DNA from: Paenibacillus riograndensis SBR5
GTDB lineage: Bacteria > Bacillota > Bacilli > Paenibacillales > Paenibacillaceae
Assembly (NCBI RefSeq): GCF_000981585.1
Contig: NZ_LN831776.1
Span: 2,371,001 to 2,435,000 of the forward strand
Reading direction: 5' to 3'
Length of the DNA stretch: 64,000 bases
Shown: in pieces, positions 35,654 through 47,030 of the stretch
Layout of the letters: the number at the start of each line of letters is the position of its first letter
Position numbering within the stretch: the first letter of the stretch is position 1
The notes under the pieces: model-generated
Databases searched by the model: none
What the model was told of the DNA's origin: nothing
What the model saw: the letters and a program-made list of their open reading frames with translations, nothing else
Translations under genes and position numbers: made by a program

Positions 35654-36961
35654 ATGAAAAAGATGAACAAAGGTCTACTCTGCACGTTCCTCGCCGCTGC
35701 CCTGCTTGCAGGCTGCAGCAGCAACAGTGGTGGAAATGAAGCGGCTTCAACCGGAGAAAATACAGGCAGCGGCAGCGCTGCCGCCAAAAGTGTAACGCTC
35801 AAAATGTTCATCGCTCAGCCCCGCTTCAAGGAGCAATACGATAACTACATCGCTGATTTCGTGAAGAAGGAAAAAACGGACAAGAACATCGATGTCTCCG
35901 TACAGTTGGAAATGCCTACGGCGGACAACGCCAAACAGATTCTGAAGACACGGCTTGCCTCCAATGATGCACCGGATATTTTTGCCATTCATGCCATCAA
36001 CGAAATCCCATCCTACTATAAAGCCGGATACTTGGAGGATCTGAGCAGCCAGCCGTTTGTCGGCAAACTCCTTGATAGCGTGAAGCCTTCAGTGACCACT
36101 ACAGACGGCAAGGTTGTGGCGCTGCCGCTGGAAACTCTCTCCTGGGGATATCTGTACAACAAGACAATTTTCCGCGAGCAGGGACTGACCCCGCCAACAA
36201 CTCTGACAGAGATGAAGACGGTCATTGAGAAACTGAAAGCCAAAAAGATCACCCCATTCGTACTCTCCTATAAAGAATCCTGGATTCCGCAGCTCGTGCT
36301 GCCGCTTGCCGTAGGCGGGATGATAAAGACAAAAGATCCTGAATTCGTGAACAAAATGAACAAGGATGAAGGCTCCTTTACAGAGATGAAATCGGCGATC
36401 TTCGACGTGTTCGATCTGATCAATGCGAACGGCACGGAAAAAGCCACCGAGGTCGGCGGCGATGATGGCGCAGCAGCCTTTGCGGCAGGCAAAGGAGCGA
36501 TGTGGCTGATGGGCCCATGGTATGCTGAAACGATCCTGAAATCGAATCCTGATCTGGACTTCGGCGTAGCTCCGCTGCCAATCAACGATGATGCCAATGC
36601 CACCCTGATCAATCTCAGCGCTTCGACATCGCTTGCCGTATCGCCAACCAGCAAGAACAAAGAAGTGGCGCGTGATTTCCTGAACTATGTGCTGGACGAT
36701 CAGGCCTCCAATGCCTTTTTCCAATCGCTCAAATTCAACCCGGTATCCACGGTCCACACCTATGAAAACTATCCTTGGATCACTGAAGCTACCACCTATG
36801 TAAAAGCGGGCAAATCCGTGCAGGACCCGGCTATTCCGCAATCGGTCAAGGATGAAGTGGGCAAGGGGCTGCAGGCGTACTATGCCGGACAAATGTCGCA
36901 GGATGATGTTCTGAAGGCGCTTGACAAAGCTTGGAAGTCCTACAACAAAGTAAATAAATAA
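35654..36961 (+). CDS. CUT1 extracellular sugar-binding lipoprotein
   Basis: 435 residues. Signal peptide with lipobox LLAGC (Cys21), a Ser/Gly-rich spacer, then a type 1 solute-binding fold (DAPDIFAIHAINEIPSYYKAGYLEDLS, MWLMGPWYAETI). RBS GGGAGG nine bases upstream of ATG. With the two permeases downstream it forms an MsmEFG-like oligosaccharide importer; the ATPase is not in the operon and is presumably a shared MsmX-type protein. The GH42 gene that follows suggests galactosides. Confidence 0.93.
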   Translation: MKKMNKGLLCTFLAAALLAGCSSNSGGNEAASTGENTGSGSAAAKSVTLKMFIAQPRFKEQYDNYIADFVKKEKTDKNIDVSVQLEMPTADNAKQILKTRLASNDAPDIFAIHAINEIPSYYKAGYLEDLSSQPFVGKLLDSVKPSVTTTDGKVVALPLETLSWGYLYNKTIFREQGLTPPTTLTEMKTVIEKLKAKKITPFVLSYKESWIPQLVLPLAVGGMIKTKDPEFVNKMNKDEGSFTEMKSAIFDVFDLINANGTEKATEVGGDDGAAAFAAGKGAMWLMGPWYAETILKSNPDLDFGVAPLPINDDANATLINLSASTSLAVSPTSKNKEVARDFLNYVLDDQASNAFFQSLKFNPVSTVHTYENYPWITEATTYVKAGKSVQDPAIPQSVKDEVGKGLQAYYAGQMSQDDVLKALDKAWKSYNKVNK

Positions 36962-36976
36962 GCTGCTGCAGACTGC

Positions 36977-37020
36977 CAGGGATGGAAGAGGGCGACCCCG
37001 GCTTCATCCATCCCTGTTTG
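36977..37020 (+). terminator. Intercistronic hairpin between binding protein and permease
   Basis: CAGGGATGGA pairs with TCCATCCCTG, followed by TTTG. Such hairpins in sugar ABC operons commonly raise binding-protein expression above that of the permeases by attenuation or mRNA protection. Confidence 0.7.
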
Positions 37021-37055
37021 CTGCTGCCCACATTATATAGAGAGGAGCGGTTACT

Positions 37056-37940
37056 GTGCCGATTAAGGGATACAAAAATGTTCTTTCACTGCTTGCTTTC
37101 GTCGCACCCGCATTTATTATCTACTTATTGTTTCTGCTGATTCCCACGATTGGCGGTATGTATTACAGCTTTACGGACTGGAACGGACTCAATCCCAACT
37201 ATTCCTTCACCGGCCTCGGCAACTTCATTGAAGCGCTGCGTGAAGACCCTGATTTTGTGAATTCGCTGTTGTTTACGCTGAAATATGTGCTGTTCATGAT
37301 CGTTCTGCAAAATGTATTCGCGCTTGTGCTTGCTGTGTTCATTGAGACGAAGACCCGGACCAAAGGCTTCTTCCGCACCATTTTCTTCATGCCCAATATG
37401 ATCAGTACCATTATCGGCGCCTTCATGTGGACCTTCGTGTTCTCTCAAGTGCTGCCGCAAATTGCCGAAAAAACAGCCATGTCCTTCCTGGACCAACTGT
37501 GGATCGGAGATCCTAAGGTATCCTTCTATTCGATCATAATCGTATCGCTGTGGCATGGCGTCGGCTATATGATGATTATATATTTGGCCGCCTTGCAGGG
37601 TGTGCCGCAAAGTCTTAAGGAAGCCGCTGTCATTGACGGCGCAAGCCCGTTCCAGACATTCCGCAAGGTGACGCTGCCGATGATTACGCATGCAGTGACC
37701 ATTTGCTTCTTCCTGACGCTTAACGGGACGTTCAAGGTGTTCGAGGCGGTGTATGGCTTGACCGGCGGCGGTCCGGGACGCAGTACACAGGTCATCACGA
37801 TGAATATTTATGAAGAGGCGTTCTCCAACAACTTCCGTTACGGCTATGCCAGCGCCAAATCGGTCATTTTGTTCGTGATCATTCTGATTTTCACCTTCAT
37901 CCAGATTGGTGTCATGAAACGAAAAGAGGTGGAAGCATGA
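37056..37940 (+). CDS. CUT1 sugar ABC permease, MsmF-like
   Basis: 294 residues from GTG with AGAGGAG eight bases upstream. Six membrane helices and the EAA loop (KEAAVIDGASPFQTFRKVTLPMI) that docks the ATPase. The stop overlaps the next permease start (ATGA). The FTDWNGL segment near the first periplasmic loop is typical of MsmF/UgpA-type subunits. Confidence 0.93.
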   Translation: MPIKGYKNVLSLLAFVAPAFIIYLLFLLIPTIGGMYYSFTDWNGLNPNYSFTGLGNFIEALREDPDFVNSLLFTLKYVLFMIVLQNVFALVLAVFIETKTRTKGFFRTIFFMPNMISTIIGAFMWTFVFSQVLPQIAEKTAMSFLDQLWIGDPKVSFYSIIIVSLWHGVGYMMIIYLAALQGVPQSLKEAAVIDGASPFQTFRKVTLPMITHAVTICFFLTLNGTFKVFEAVYGLTGGGPGRSTQVITMNIYEEAFSNNFRYGYASAKSVILFVIILIFTFIQIGVMKRKEVEA

Positions 37941-38764
37941 GACTAAGAAAAGGGGCTTCGTTATTGATTACCCTGTTTCTTTGTGTCGGAGCGGTGATTT
38001 CCTTCTTCCCGATCTATCTGGCCATCATCAATTCCGTCAAAACCCAGGGGGAGATGTTCGCTTCCTTCATAGCGCTGCCGACCAAGCTGCATTTCGAGAA
38101 TTACAGCCAGGCCTTTGACAAAATCAACCTGCTGCACAGCACGGTGAACTCGGTGATTGTGTCTGTAATCGGCATTGGAGGCATCATCTTCTGCGCAGCC
38201 CTGGCCGGCTACAAGCTGTCCCGGACCTCCGGCAGACTGAGCGCCGCGATCTTCTCACTGTTCATCGCTTCGATGCTGGTGCCGTTTCATTCGATCATGA
38301 TTCCGCTGACCCGGATGGCCAAAGCACTGCATGTCAGCGGCAGCACCTACGGCCTCGCCCTGATCTATATCGGCCTTGGTGTGAATATGGCGATTTTCCT
38401 GTATCATGGCTTTGTAAAGTCCATTCCCCGTGAGCTGGAGGAAGCGGCGCGCATGGACGGCTGCGGTGAGTTCCAGACCTTTTTCCGGATTATCTTCCCG
38501 CTGCTGGTACCCATTACGGTGACGATTGCGATTCTCGACTTCCTGTGGATCTGGAATGACTTCCTGCTGCCGCTGCTGATGCTTACGGATGCCAACAAAT
38601 ACACGCTGATTCTGTCGACGAATACTTTGTTTGGCGAATACAACAAGGAGTGGTCGCTCATTCTGGCTGCACTGGTGCTGACCGCACTTCCGGTCATTGT
38701 CATCTACGGGTTCTTCCAGAAGTTTATTATGCAGGGAATTGCCGAGGGGGCAATTAAGGGCTGA
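37937..38764 (+). CDS. CUT1 sugar ABC permease, MsmG-like
   Basis: 275 residues, six membrane helices, EAA loop EEAARMDGCGEFQTFFRIIFPLL and the C-terminal FFQKFIMQGIAEGAIKG characteristic of MsmG/AraQ-type subunits. Translationally coupled to the preceding permease. Followed by 233 bp with copy C of the palindromic element before GH42. Confidence 0.94.
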   Translation: MRLRKGASLLITLFLCVGAVISFFPIYLAIINSVKTQGEMFASFIALPTKLHFENYSQAFDKINLLHSTVNSVIVSVIGIGGIIFCAALAGYKLSRTSGRLSAAIFSLFIASMLVPFHSIMIPLTRMAKALHVSGSTYGLALIYIGLGVNMAIFLYHGFVKSIPRELEEAARMDGCGEFQTFFRIIFPLLVPITVTIAILDFLWIWNDFLLPLLMLTDANKYTLILSTNTLFGEYNKEWSLILAALVLTALPVIVIYGFFQKFIMQGIAEGAIKG

Positions 38765-38820
38765 GTGAAATAAGGTAAACCTAAAATTTAATAATCGGGT
38801 CTCGTCGTACTGCAGGGACT

Positions 38821-38927
38821 GTTTGGACTTCCGGCCGCTGTTATGTTTGGATTTCCTGATTGTAACCGCGGTTTGCGGTAGAAATCCAAACATAAAGGCG
38901 GACGCTAACGCTCCTGCAGTTCCAAAC
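38821..38927 (-). repeat. Dispersed palindromic element, copy C (reverse orientation)
   Basis: On the plus strand it starts GTTTGGACTT and ends AGTTCCAAAC. The inner stem is ATGTTTGGATTTC (38843-38855) with GAAATCCAAACAT (38881-38893), a perfect 13-bp pairing whose sequence differs from copies A and B on both sides. It lies between the permease and beta-galactosidase genes. Confidence 0.88.
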
Positions 38928-38997
38928 GTCCCCTCCGTACTTTTACCCTTTTTATGTTTTTAAGTTCATCTTAATACTAGGGAGGAGAAGACAAAAA

Positions 38998-41022
38998 ATG
39001 AGTACACTTCGCTACGGCGTAGCCTATTACGACGAATATATGCCTTACGAGAGGCTGGACGAGGATATTGCCATGATGAAGGAGGCGGGCATCAACACGG
39101 TCCGCATTGCCGAATCCACCTGGAGCACACATGAACCGCAGAACGGCGTGTTCGACTTCACCTCGGTTGACCGGGTGCTGGACGCGATGCATGCGGCGGG
39201 GATTGCAGTGATCGTCGGAACACCAACCTATGCCGTACCCGCCTGGCTGGTGAAGGAGCATCCGGATGTCCTGGCTGTAACACCTAAGGGACCGGGCAAG
39301 TACGGCGCGCGTCAGATCATGGATATCACGAACCCTGCCTATCTGTTCCATGCGGAGCGGATCATCCGCAAGCTGATCAGCCGGGTCTGCAAGCACCCGG
39401 CGGTAATTGGCTATCAGACGGACAACGAGACCAAACACTACGATACAGCCGGAGAGAATGTACAGCTGCTGTTCGTCAAATATATGCGGGAGACATTCGG
39501 GACACTGGAAGAGATCAACCGCCGGTTCGGGCTGGACTACTGGAGCAACCGGATCAACAGCTGGGAGGACTTCCCTTCAGTGGTGGGCACCATTAACGGA
39601 AGCCTCGGGGCAGAGTTCGCCCGCTTCCAGCGCGGGCTGGTCACGGATTTTCTTGCCTGGCAGGCGGCGCTGGTGAACGAGTATAAGCAGCCTGGGCAGT
39701 TCGTCACGCAGAACTTTGATTTTGAATGGCGCGGGCATTCGTTTGGGGTGCAGCCCTCCGTGGACCATTTTGCCGCGGCCCAGGCGTTCGATATTGCCGG
39801 TGTGGATATTTACCATCCCTCACAGCATGAGCTGACCGGTACGGAAATCGCCTTCGGCGGTGATATAGCCCGCTCGCTGAAGCGCAGCAATTACCTGGTG
39901 CTGGAGACACAGGCGCAGGCTTTTCCCCACTGGACGCCTTATCCGGGCCAGCTCCGGCTGCAGGCCTTCAGCCATCTGGCCTCGGGGGCGAATATGGTTG
40001 CCTACTGGCATTGGCATTCGATCCACAATTCGATAGAGACGTATTGGAAAGGGCTGCTCAGCCATGACTTTCAGCCAAATCCGGTCTATAATGAGGCAGT
40101 CACCATCGGCAGGGATTTTGCGCGCTTAAGCGGTTCGCTGTACGGTCTCCGCAAAAAAAATAAGGCTGCTGTAATGATCAGCAACGAAGCCCTGACAGCG
40201 CTGGAATGGTTCAAGCTGCCGGACGGCAAAAATTACAACGATGTTGTGCGCTGGCTCTATGACGGGCTGTACCGGATGAACATCGAATGCGACTTCATTC
40301 AGCCGGGGGATGAGGGACTGTCCGGGTATAGTCTCATTATCGTTCCGGCGCTGTACGCGGTCTCCGATGAGGCACTGGAACGGCTGAATGCATACGTGAA
40401 GCAAGGCGGCCATGCCGTGTACACCTTCAAAAGCGGGTTCGCGGACGAAACCGTCAAGGTGCGCACTGCTGTGCAGCCGGGCATCATCAGCGAGGCCTGC
40501 GGCATCAGCTACAGCCTGTTTGTGACGCCGCATGAGGTGCGGCTGAAGAGTGAGCGCGCGGCGATCAGCGCGGAAGATAATAAGGTGGAGTCGTGGATGG
40601 AGCTGATTACACCGGCGACGGCGGAGGTGCTGCTCCGGTACGAGCATCCGCACTGGGGAGAATATGCCGCAGTGACACGGAACCGATACGGCCAGGGCAG
40701 TGCAACCTATATCGGCTGCATGACCAGCAGAGAGATGGCGGCCAGCATCCTGAAAGCGGCTGTACAGGAGGCTGGATTATGGGGGCCTGACCAGGAGCTG
40801 GCTTTTCCGCTGATCGTCAAGACAGGCGTTAATCCCCAGAACCGGAAGGTGCGTTACTACTTCAACTACTCTGACTCGCTGCAATCCCTTGTGTATCCGC
40901 ATGGACCTGCGAAAGAGCTGCTATCGGGACGGACGGTTGCGCCGAAGGACGGGCTTGAACTATCAGCTTGGGGCCTAGTGATTCTGGAAGAGGATACGGC
41001 AACACAGGGGGCTGATGAATAG
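38998..41022 (+). CDS. Beta-galactosidase, GH42
   Basis: 674 residues with the GH42 layout: TIM barrel with acid/base GYQTDNE (Glu144) and nucleophile VLETQAQAF (Glu303), a trimerisation Rossmann-like domain (KNKAAVMISNEALTALEW, LIIVPALYAVSDEALERLNAYVKQGG) and a short beta domain. RBS GGGAGGAG precedes ATG. Cytoplasmic; cleaves beta-galactosides brought in by the CUT1 system. Likely end of the YesMN-controlled operon. The usual N-terminal FGVxYYPEQW is changed to YGVAYYDEYMP. Confidence 0.93.
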   Translation: MSTLRYGVAYYDEYMPYERLDEDIAMMKEAGINTVRIAESTWSTHEPQNGVFDFTSVDRVLDAMHAAGIAVIVGTPTYAVPAWLVKEHPDVLAVTPKGPGKYGARQIMDITNPAYLFHAERIIRKLISRVCKHPAVIGYQTDNETKHYDTAGENVQLLFVKYMRETFGTLEEINRRFGLDYWSNRINSWEDFPSVVGTINGSLGAEFARFQRGLVTDFLAWQAALVNEYKQPGQFVTQNFDFEWRGHSFGVQPSVDHFAAAQAFDIAGVDIYHPSQHELTGTEIAFGGDIARSLKRSNYLVLETQAQAFPHWTPYPGQLRLQAFSHLASGANMVAYWHWHSIHNSIETYWKGLLSHDFQPNPVYNEAVTIGRDFARLSGSLYGLRKKNKAAVMISNEALTALEWFKLPDGKNYNDVVRWLYDGLYRMNIECDFIQPGDEGLSGYSLIIVPALYAVSDEALERLNAYVKQGGHAVYTFKSGFADETVKVRTAVQPGIISEACGISYSLFVTPHEVRLKSERAAISAEDNKVESWMELITPATAEVLLRYEHPHWGEYAAVTRNRYGQGSATYIGCMTSREMAASILKAAVQEAGLWGPDQELAFPLIVKTGVNPQNRKVRYYFNYSDSLQSLVYPHGPAKELLSGRTVAPKDGLELSAWGLVILEEDTATQGADE

Positions 41023-41108
41023 GCTCCGAATTTGCCCGAGCCTCAAAAGGGTTTCCTTCTACTACGGAGTTTGCTGACATATGATGTAACAAGCCGGTTG
41101 AGAAAAAA

Positions 41109-41139
41109 TGTTGACGCTTTCAAACATCCGATATATAAT
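41109..41139 (+). promoter_or_regulatory. SigA promoter with overlapping cre for the beta-glucoside PTS operon
   Basis: TTGACG (41111-41116), 17-bp spacer, TATAAT (41134-41139). TGTTGACGCTTTCA (41109-41122) overlaps the -35 box and matches the CcpA cre consensus at most positions, predicting catabolite repression. Confidence 0.8.
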
Positions 41140-41167
41140 TCAATTAATCAAATACACCTATTAGACA

Positions 41168-41197
41168 TGTGACTGGTAATGCAGGCAGGATCTAAAA
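41168..41197 (+). promoter_or_regulatory. RAT antiterminator sequence for LicT
   Basis: GTGACTGGTAATGCAGGCAG within this stretch matches the ribonucleic antiterminator element bound by BglG/LicT proteins. It overlaps the left arm of the terminator that follows, so LicT binding and terminator formation exclude each other. Confidence 0.85.
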
Positions 41198-41234
41198 TGA
41201 CAAGTATTCTATTGTCGTTTTAGGTCCTTTTTTA
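41188..41234 (+). terminator. Leader terminator of the beta-glucoside operon
   Basis: GGATCTAAAATGACAA pairs with TTGTCGTTTTAGGTCC (two G-T wobbles), followed by TTTTTT. Default state without inducer is termination before the PTS gene. Confidence 0.88.
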
Positions 41235-41290
41235 TTTGTATAAAAGCCTGTTTCCTTTCACAAAATTTTACTAAAGGAAGGGGCATTGAC

Positions 41291-44630
<3,340 letters not shown>

Positions 44631-44662
44631 TTCCCCATCTTACGGTTAGGGAGGTGACCCGT

Positions 44663-45511
44663 GTGATCAAAATCAAAAAAGTGTTGAATTCCAGCGTAGT
44701 TTTGGTAGAGGATGAGCAGAACAAAGAATACATTCTGTTTGGCAAAGGCATTGGTTACGGCCAAAAAGAAGGCAATATCGTCGAGGAACATAAAGCCGAC
44801 CAAGTCTTCGTGCCCGTCGAAAATGTTAAAGTCAAAGAGTATCTCAGTGTATTGGATACCACTCCTCCGGTATACGCGGAACTGACCGGGCGGATTGTGG
44901 CTTACGCGGAAAGAAAACTGCAAACCAAACTCAACACGGGGATCTATTTTACCCTAATGGACCATTTGCTTTTTGCAGTGGAACGGTATTACAAAAAAAT
45001 CGCGATTACCAACAAAGTGTTTTGGGAAATTAAAAATTACTATGCCGAGGAATACGAGATCGGACTGTTTGCTTTGAAACTGATCAAAGAAAAGCTGCAG
45101 ATCGAAATGCCCAAGGAGGAAGCGGCCAACATCGCTTTTCATTTGATCAATGCCCAAAGCGGGGAGAAGGAATCCAAGGACGGCATGAAGATGGCCAAAA
45201 TGATCGGCAGCATCGTCAATCTGGTGAGGTATTCGATGAATATCGACATGGATACAGAAAACGTCCATTATACCCGCTTTGTAACTCATGTGAAGTTTTT
45301 TGTGGAGCGGTTGTATACGGATAAAATGCTGGAGGTTACGGACAACATCCTGTTTGAGCAAATCGCCAGCCTGTATCCGCAGGCGATGGACGGGGCTTTC
45401 AAGATCAAGGAGTATATTAACCAAGTGTATGGAAAGACCATTCCTAACGAGGAGCTCACCTATCTGGCTGTGCATATTCACAGACTGATCTCCTATAACC
45501 AGTTGGCCTAG
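44663..45511 (+). CDS. licT: Transcription antiterminator LicT/BglG family
   Basis: 282 residues from GTG 44663 (GGAGGTG six bases upstream). N-terminal RNA-binding domain (IKKVLNSSVVLVED, FGKGIGYGQKEGN), then two PTS regulation domains carrying the phosphorylatable His positions (MDHLLFAVERY, NIAFHLINAQ; VKFFVERL, LAVHIHRL). Binds the RAT in the leader at 41168 and lets transcription pass. The gene lies last in the operon it controls, a positive feedback loop. Confidence 0.94.
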   Translation: MIKIKKVLNSSVVLVEDEQNKEYILFGKGIGYGQKEGNIVEEHKADQVFVPVENVKVKEYLSVLDTTPPVYAELTGRIVAYAERKLQTKLNTGIYFTLMDHLLFAVERYYKKIAITNKVFWEIKNYYAEEYEIGLFALKLIKEKLQIEMPKEEAANIAFHLINAQSGEKESKDGMKMAKMIGSIVNLVRYSMNIDMDTENVHYTRFVTHVKFFVERLYTDKMLEVTDNILFEQIASLYPQAMDGAFKIKEYINQVYGKTIPNEELTYLAVHIHRLISYNQLA

Positions 45512-45533
45512 ACAAGACGGAGGTTCTTTAATA

Positions 45534-46145
45534 TTGAAGCTGAACAACATTATGATTTCGTTCATCGGGTGTTTTATTATGGGGTTGGGTGTAAATCTCG
45601 GCTATGTTCCTGTTCATCTGTTCAGCACAGGATTTCCGGGAATCGGGGTTCTTGCTCTCTATGTTTTAGACTGGAATACAGGTATAGTTGTATTTGCTCT
45701 TAATGTTCCTTTGTTTTTACTGGCTTGGAAAAGTATTGGGCGTTCCTTCGTTATCCAGACGATAATTGTTGCAGGAGTTTTGTCGGTCTTCCTTGACCTT
45801 TTGTATCCCATTCGGAACTGGGTGCATCCGCCTTTATGGTTAGGCATTGTGGTTGGAGGGGCTTTTATGGGATTGGGGGCTGGAATCGTGTTTCGGCAAG
45901 GGCTGACTAGCGGGGGCGTAGGGCTACTGGCGCGGTTAATTCAACTTCATTATCCTAAACTAAAGATGGGGACGATTCATATTGGATTTGATTTTTTTGT
46001 GCTTATACTTGGAGCGGTGGTCATGGATATCACGACGGCATTCTACACTTTCTTGGCATCGATCATTATGGGACGTACGATGGACTTCACAAAATCGGTG
46101 CCCAATCTTATGGCAAGATTACGCTCCCCTAACCAAACGCATTAG
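45534..46145 (+). CDS. YitT-family membrane protein, short form
   Basis: 203 residues from TTG (ACGGAGG eleven bases upstream). Five to six hydrophobic helices and the YitT-type stretch FRQGLTSGGVGLLARLI. Full-length YitT proteins are near 280 residues with a C-terminal DUF2179 domain; here the protein ends after the membrane part, 53 bp before the tRNA-derived repeat. Function of the family is unknown. Composition is more AT-rich than licT. It could be a natural short paralogue rather than a truncation. Confidence 0.72.
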   Translation: MKLNNIMISFIGCFIMGLGVNLGYVPVHLFSTGFPGIGVLALYVLDWNTGIVVFALNVPLFLLAWKSIGRSFVIQTIIVAGVLSVFLDLLYPIRNWVHPPLWLGIVVGGAFMGLGAGIVFRQGLTSGGVGLLARLIQLHYPKLKMGTIHIGFDFFVLILGAVVMDITTAFYTFLASIIMGRTMDFTKSVPNLMARLRSPNQTH

Positions 46146-46198
46146 CGAAATCCGCCATGGTAGTAACATTATAGTTGGGACTCCAATAAGTAATATGG

Positions 46199-46241
46199 TC
46201 GAGACGACAGGATTTGAACCTGCGACCTCTTGCTCCCGAAG
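46199..46241 (-). repeat. attL-like fragment of tRNA-Pro (3' 42 nt)
   Basis: Identical to the acceptor, T-arm, variable region and part of the anticodon arm of tRNA-Pro up to the anticodon; then diverges. Not a functional tRNA. The sequence from 46242 to the antitoxin gene (about 230 bp) shows no gene, only a TATAAT box at 46443. Confidence 0.9.
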
Positions 46242-46471
46242 TGTGGGGCGGGGGTCTTTTGGCGTGTTAAGGGGTCTTGAATGGTATTATATAGTATAAA
46301 AACAAAGTTGTTATTGCTGTTGAGTAGTAAGGTGTGTTGTTCAGTATTATCGGCGTTACTATATAATTACTACATGTGCTACATTGGGATTATCAGTCTT
46401 TTGCTATATCATGACGTTGTATCCGTTTATCTGAATTCAGGGTATAATATTGAACAAAGGAGTTGATGAGC

Positions 46472-46750
46472 ATGTATCTGGAATTAAAGGATAAGAGCGG
46501 AAAAGTGTATCGTTCTTTTATGAATGACCGTCAGAAACCTGTAATTGTAATCAATGACACAGAATATGAAGTGTTCGAATTAATCCAGTCTCAGGACAAC
46601 TCAGATGCTCTTTCGGCTGCGCAAATTGCTGAGCTTGATACTGATCCTGAAATTGCAGAAATGATCAAGCAATCCAAACGGGATATTATGCATGGTTCAA
46701 TAATTTCTTCTAAGCAAATGATCGAGATGATAAGAAACGGAGAACTGTGA
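46472..46750 (+). CDS. Small antitoxin-like protein
   Basis: 92 residues from ATG 46472 (AAAGGAG nine bases upstream; ATG 46466 is too close to it). The N-terminal half is beta-rich (YLELKDKSGKVYRSFM, VIVINDTEYEVFEL), the C-terminal half is helical and charged (IAELDTDPEIAEMIKQSKRDIMHG) and could wrap a toxin. The stop overlaps the toxin start (TGATG), the standard toxin-antitoxin arrangement. I do not recognise the family; the call rests on the neighbour. Confidence 0.65.
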   Translation: MYLELKDKSGKVYRSFMNDRQKPVIVINDTEYEVFELIQSQDNSDALSAAQIAELDTDPEIAEMIKQSKRDIMHGSIISSKQMIEMIRNGEL

Positions 46751-47025
46751 TGCAGGTAGTCTGGACTAAAAGTGCAGCTCAGAGCTTTTCCAAGATCGAA
46801 AGCATCCACTTCTCACCACAGGAAACAGCAGAGTATAAATTAAAGCTGTTCATGCGGATTGAAGAAAAGGTGATTCGGTCAGGAAAGTTGTTTCCGTCAA
46901 GAACTTATAAAGATACTTACTATATTCGTATTGATCGTTATATCGTTTCCTATGAGCCATCTGAGGATGGCTCTACATACATAATTACTGCTTTTAAACA
47001 TGGAAGGCAAGCCAGCAAGTTTTAA
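46750..47025 (+). CDS. ParE/RelE-superfamily toxin
   Basis: 91 residues from ATG 46750 (GGAGAA upstream). Fold signature of the family: an initial strand VVWTKSAAQSFSKIE, a helical hairpin, then FPSRTYKDTYYIRIDRYIVSYEPSEDGSTYIITAFKHGRQ, matching the ParE pattern of a Tyr/Arg-rich sheet ending in a hydrophobic strand and basic tail. Either a ribosome-dependent RNase or a gyrase inhibitor; which one cannot be told. Encoded with its presumed antitoxin on the islet, where it would favour retention. Confidence 0.72.
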   Translation: MQVVWTKSAAQSFSKIESIHFSPQETAEYKLKLFMRIEEKVIRSGKLFPSRTYKDTYYIRIDRYIVSYEPSEDGSTYIITAFKHGRQASKF

Positions 47026-47030
47026 GTGAC

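Noticed and set aside
45534..46145. YitT gene truncated by the islet insertion
   Set aside because: The stop lies 53 bp before the repeat and in host-side sequence, so the insertion itself cannot have cut the gene.
46199..46241. Second tRNA-Pro gene
   Set aside because: Only the 3' part is present; the 5' acceptor strand, D-arm and most of the anticodon arm are missing.
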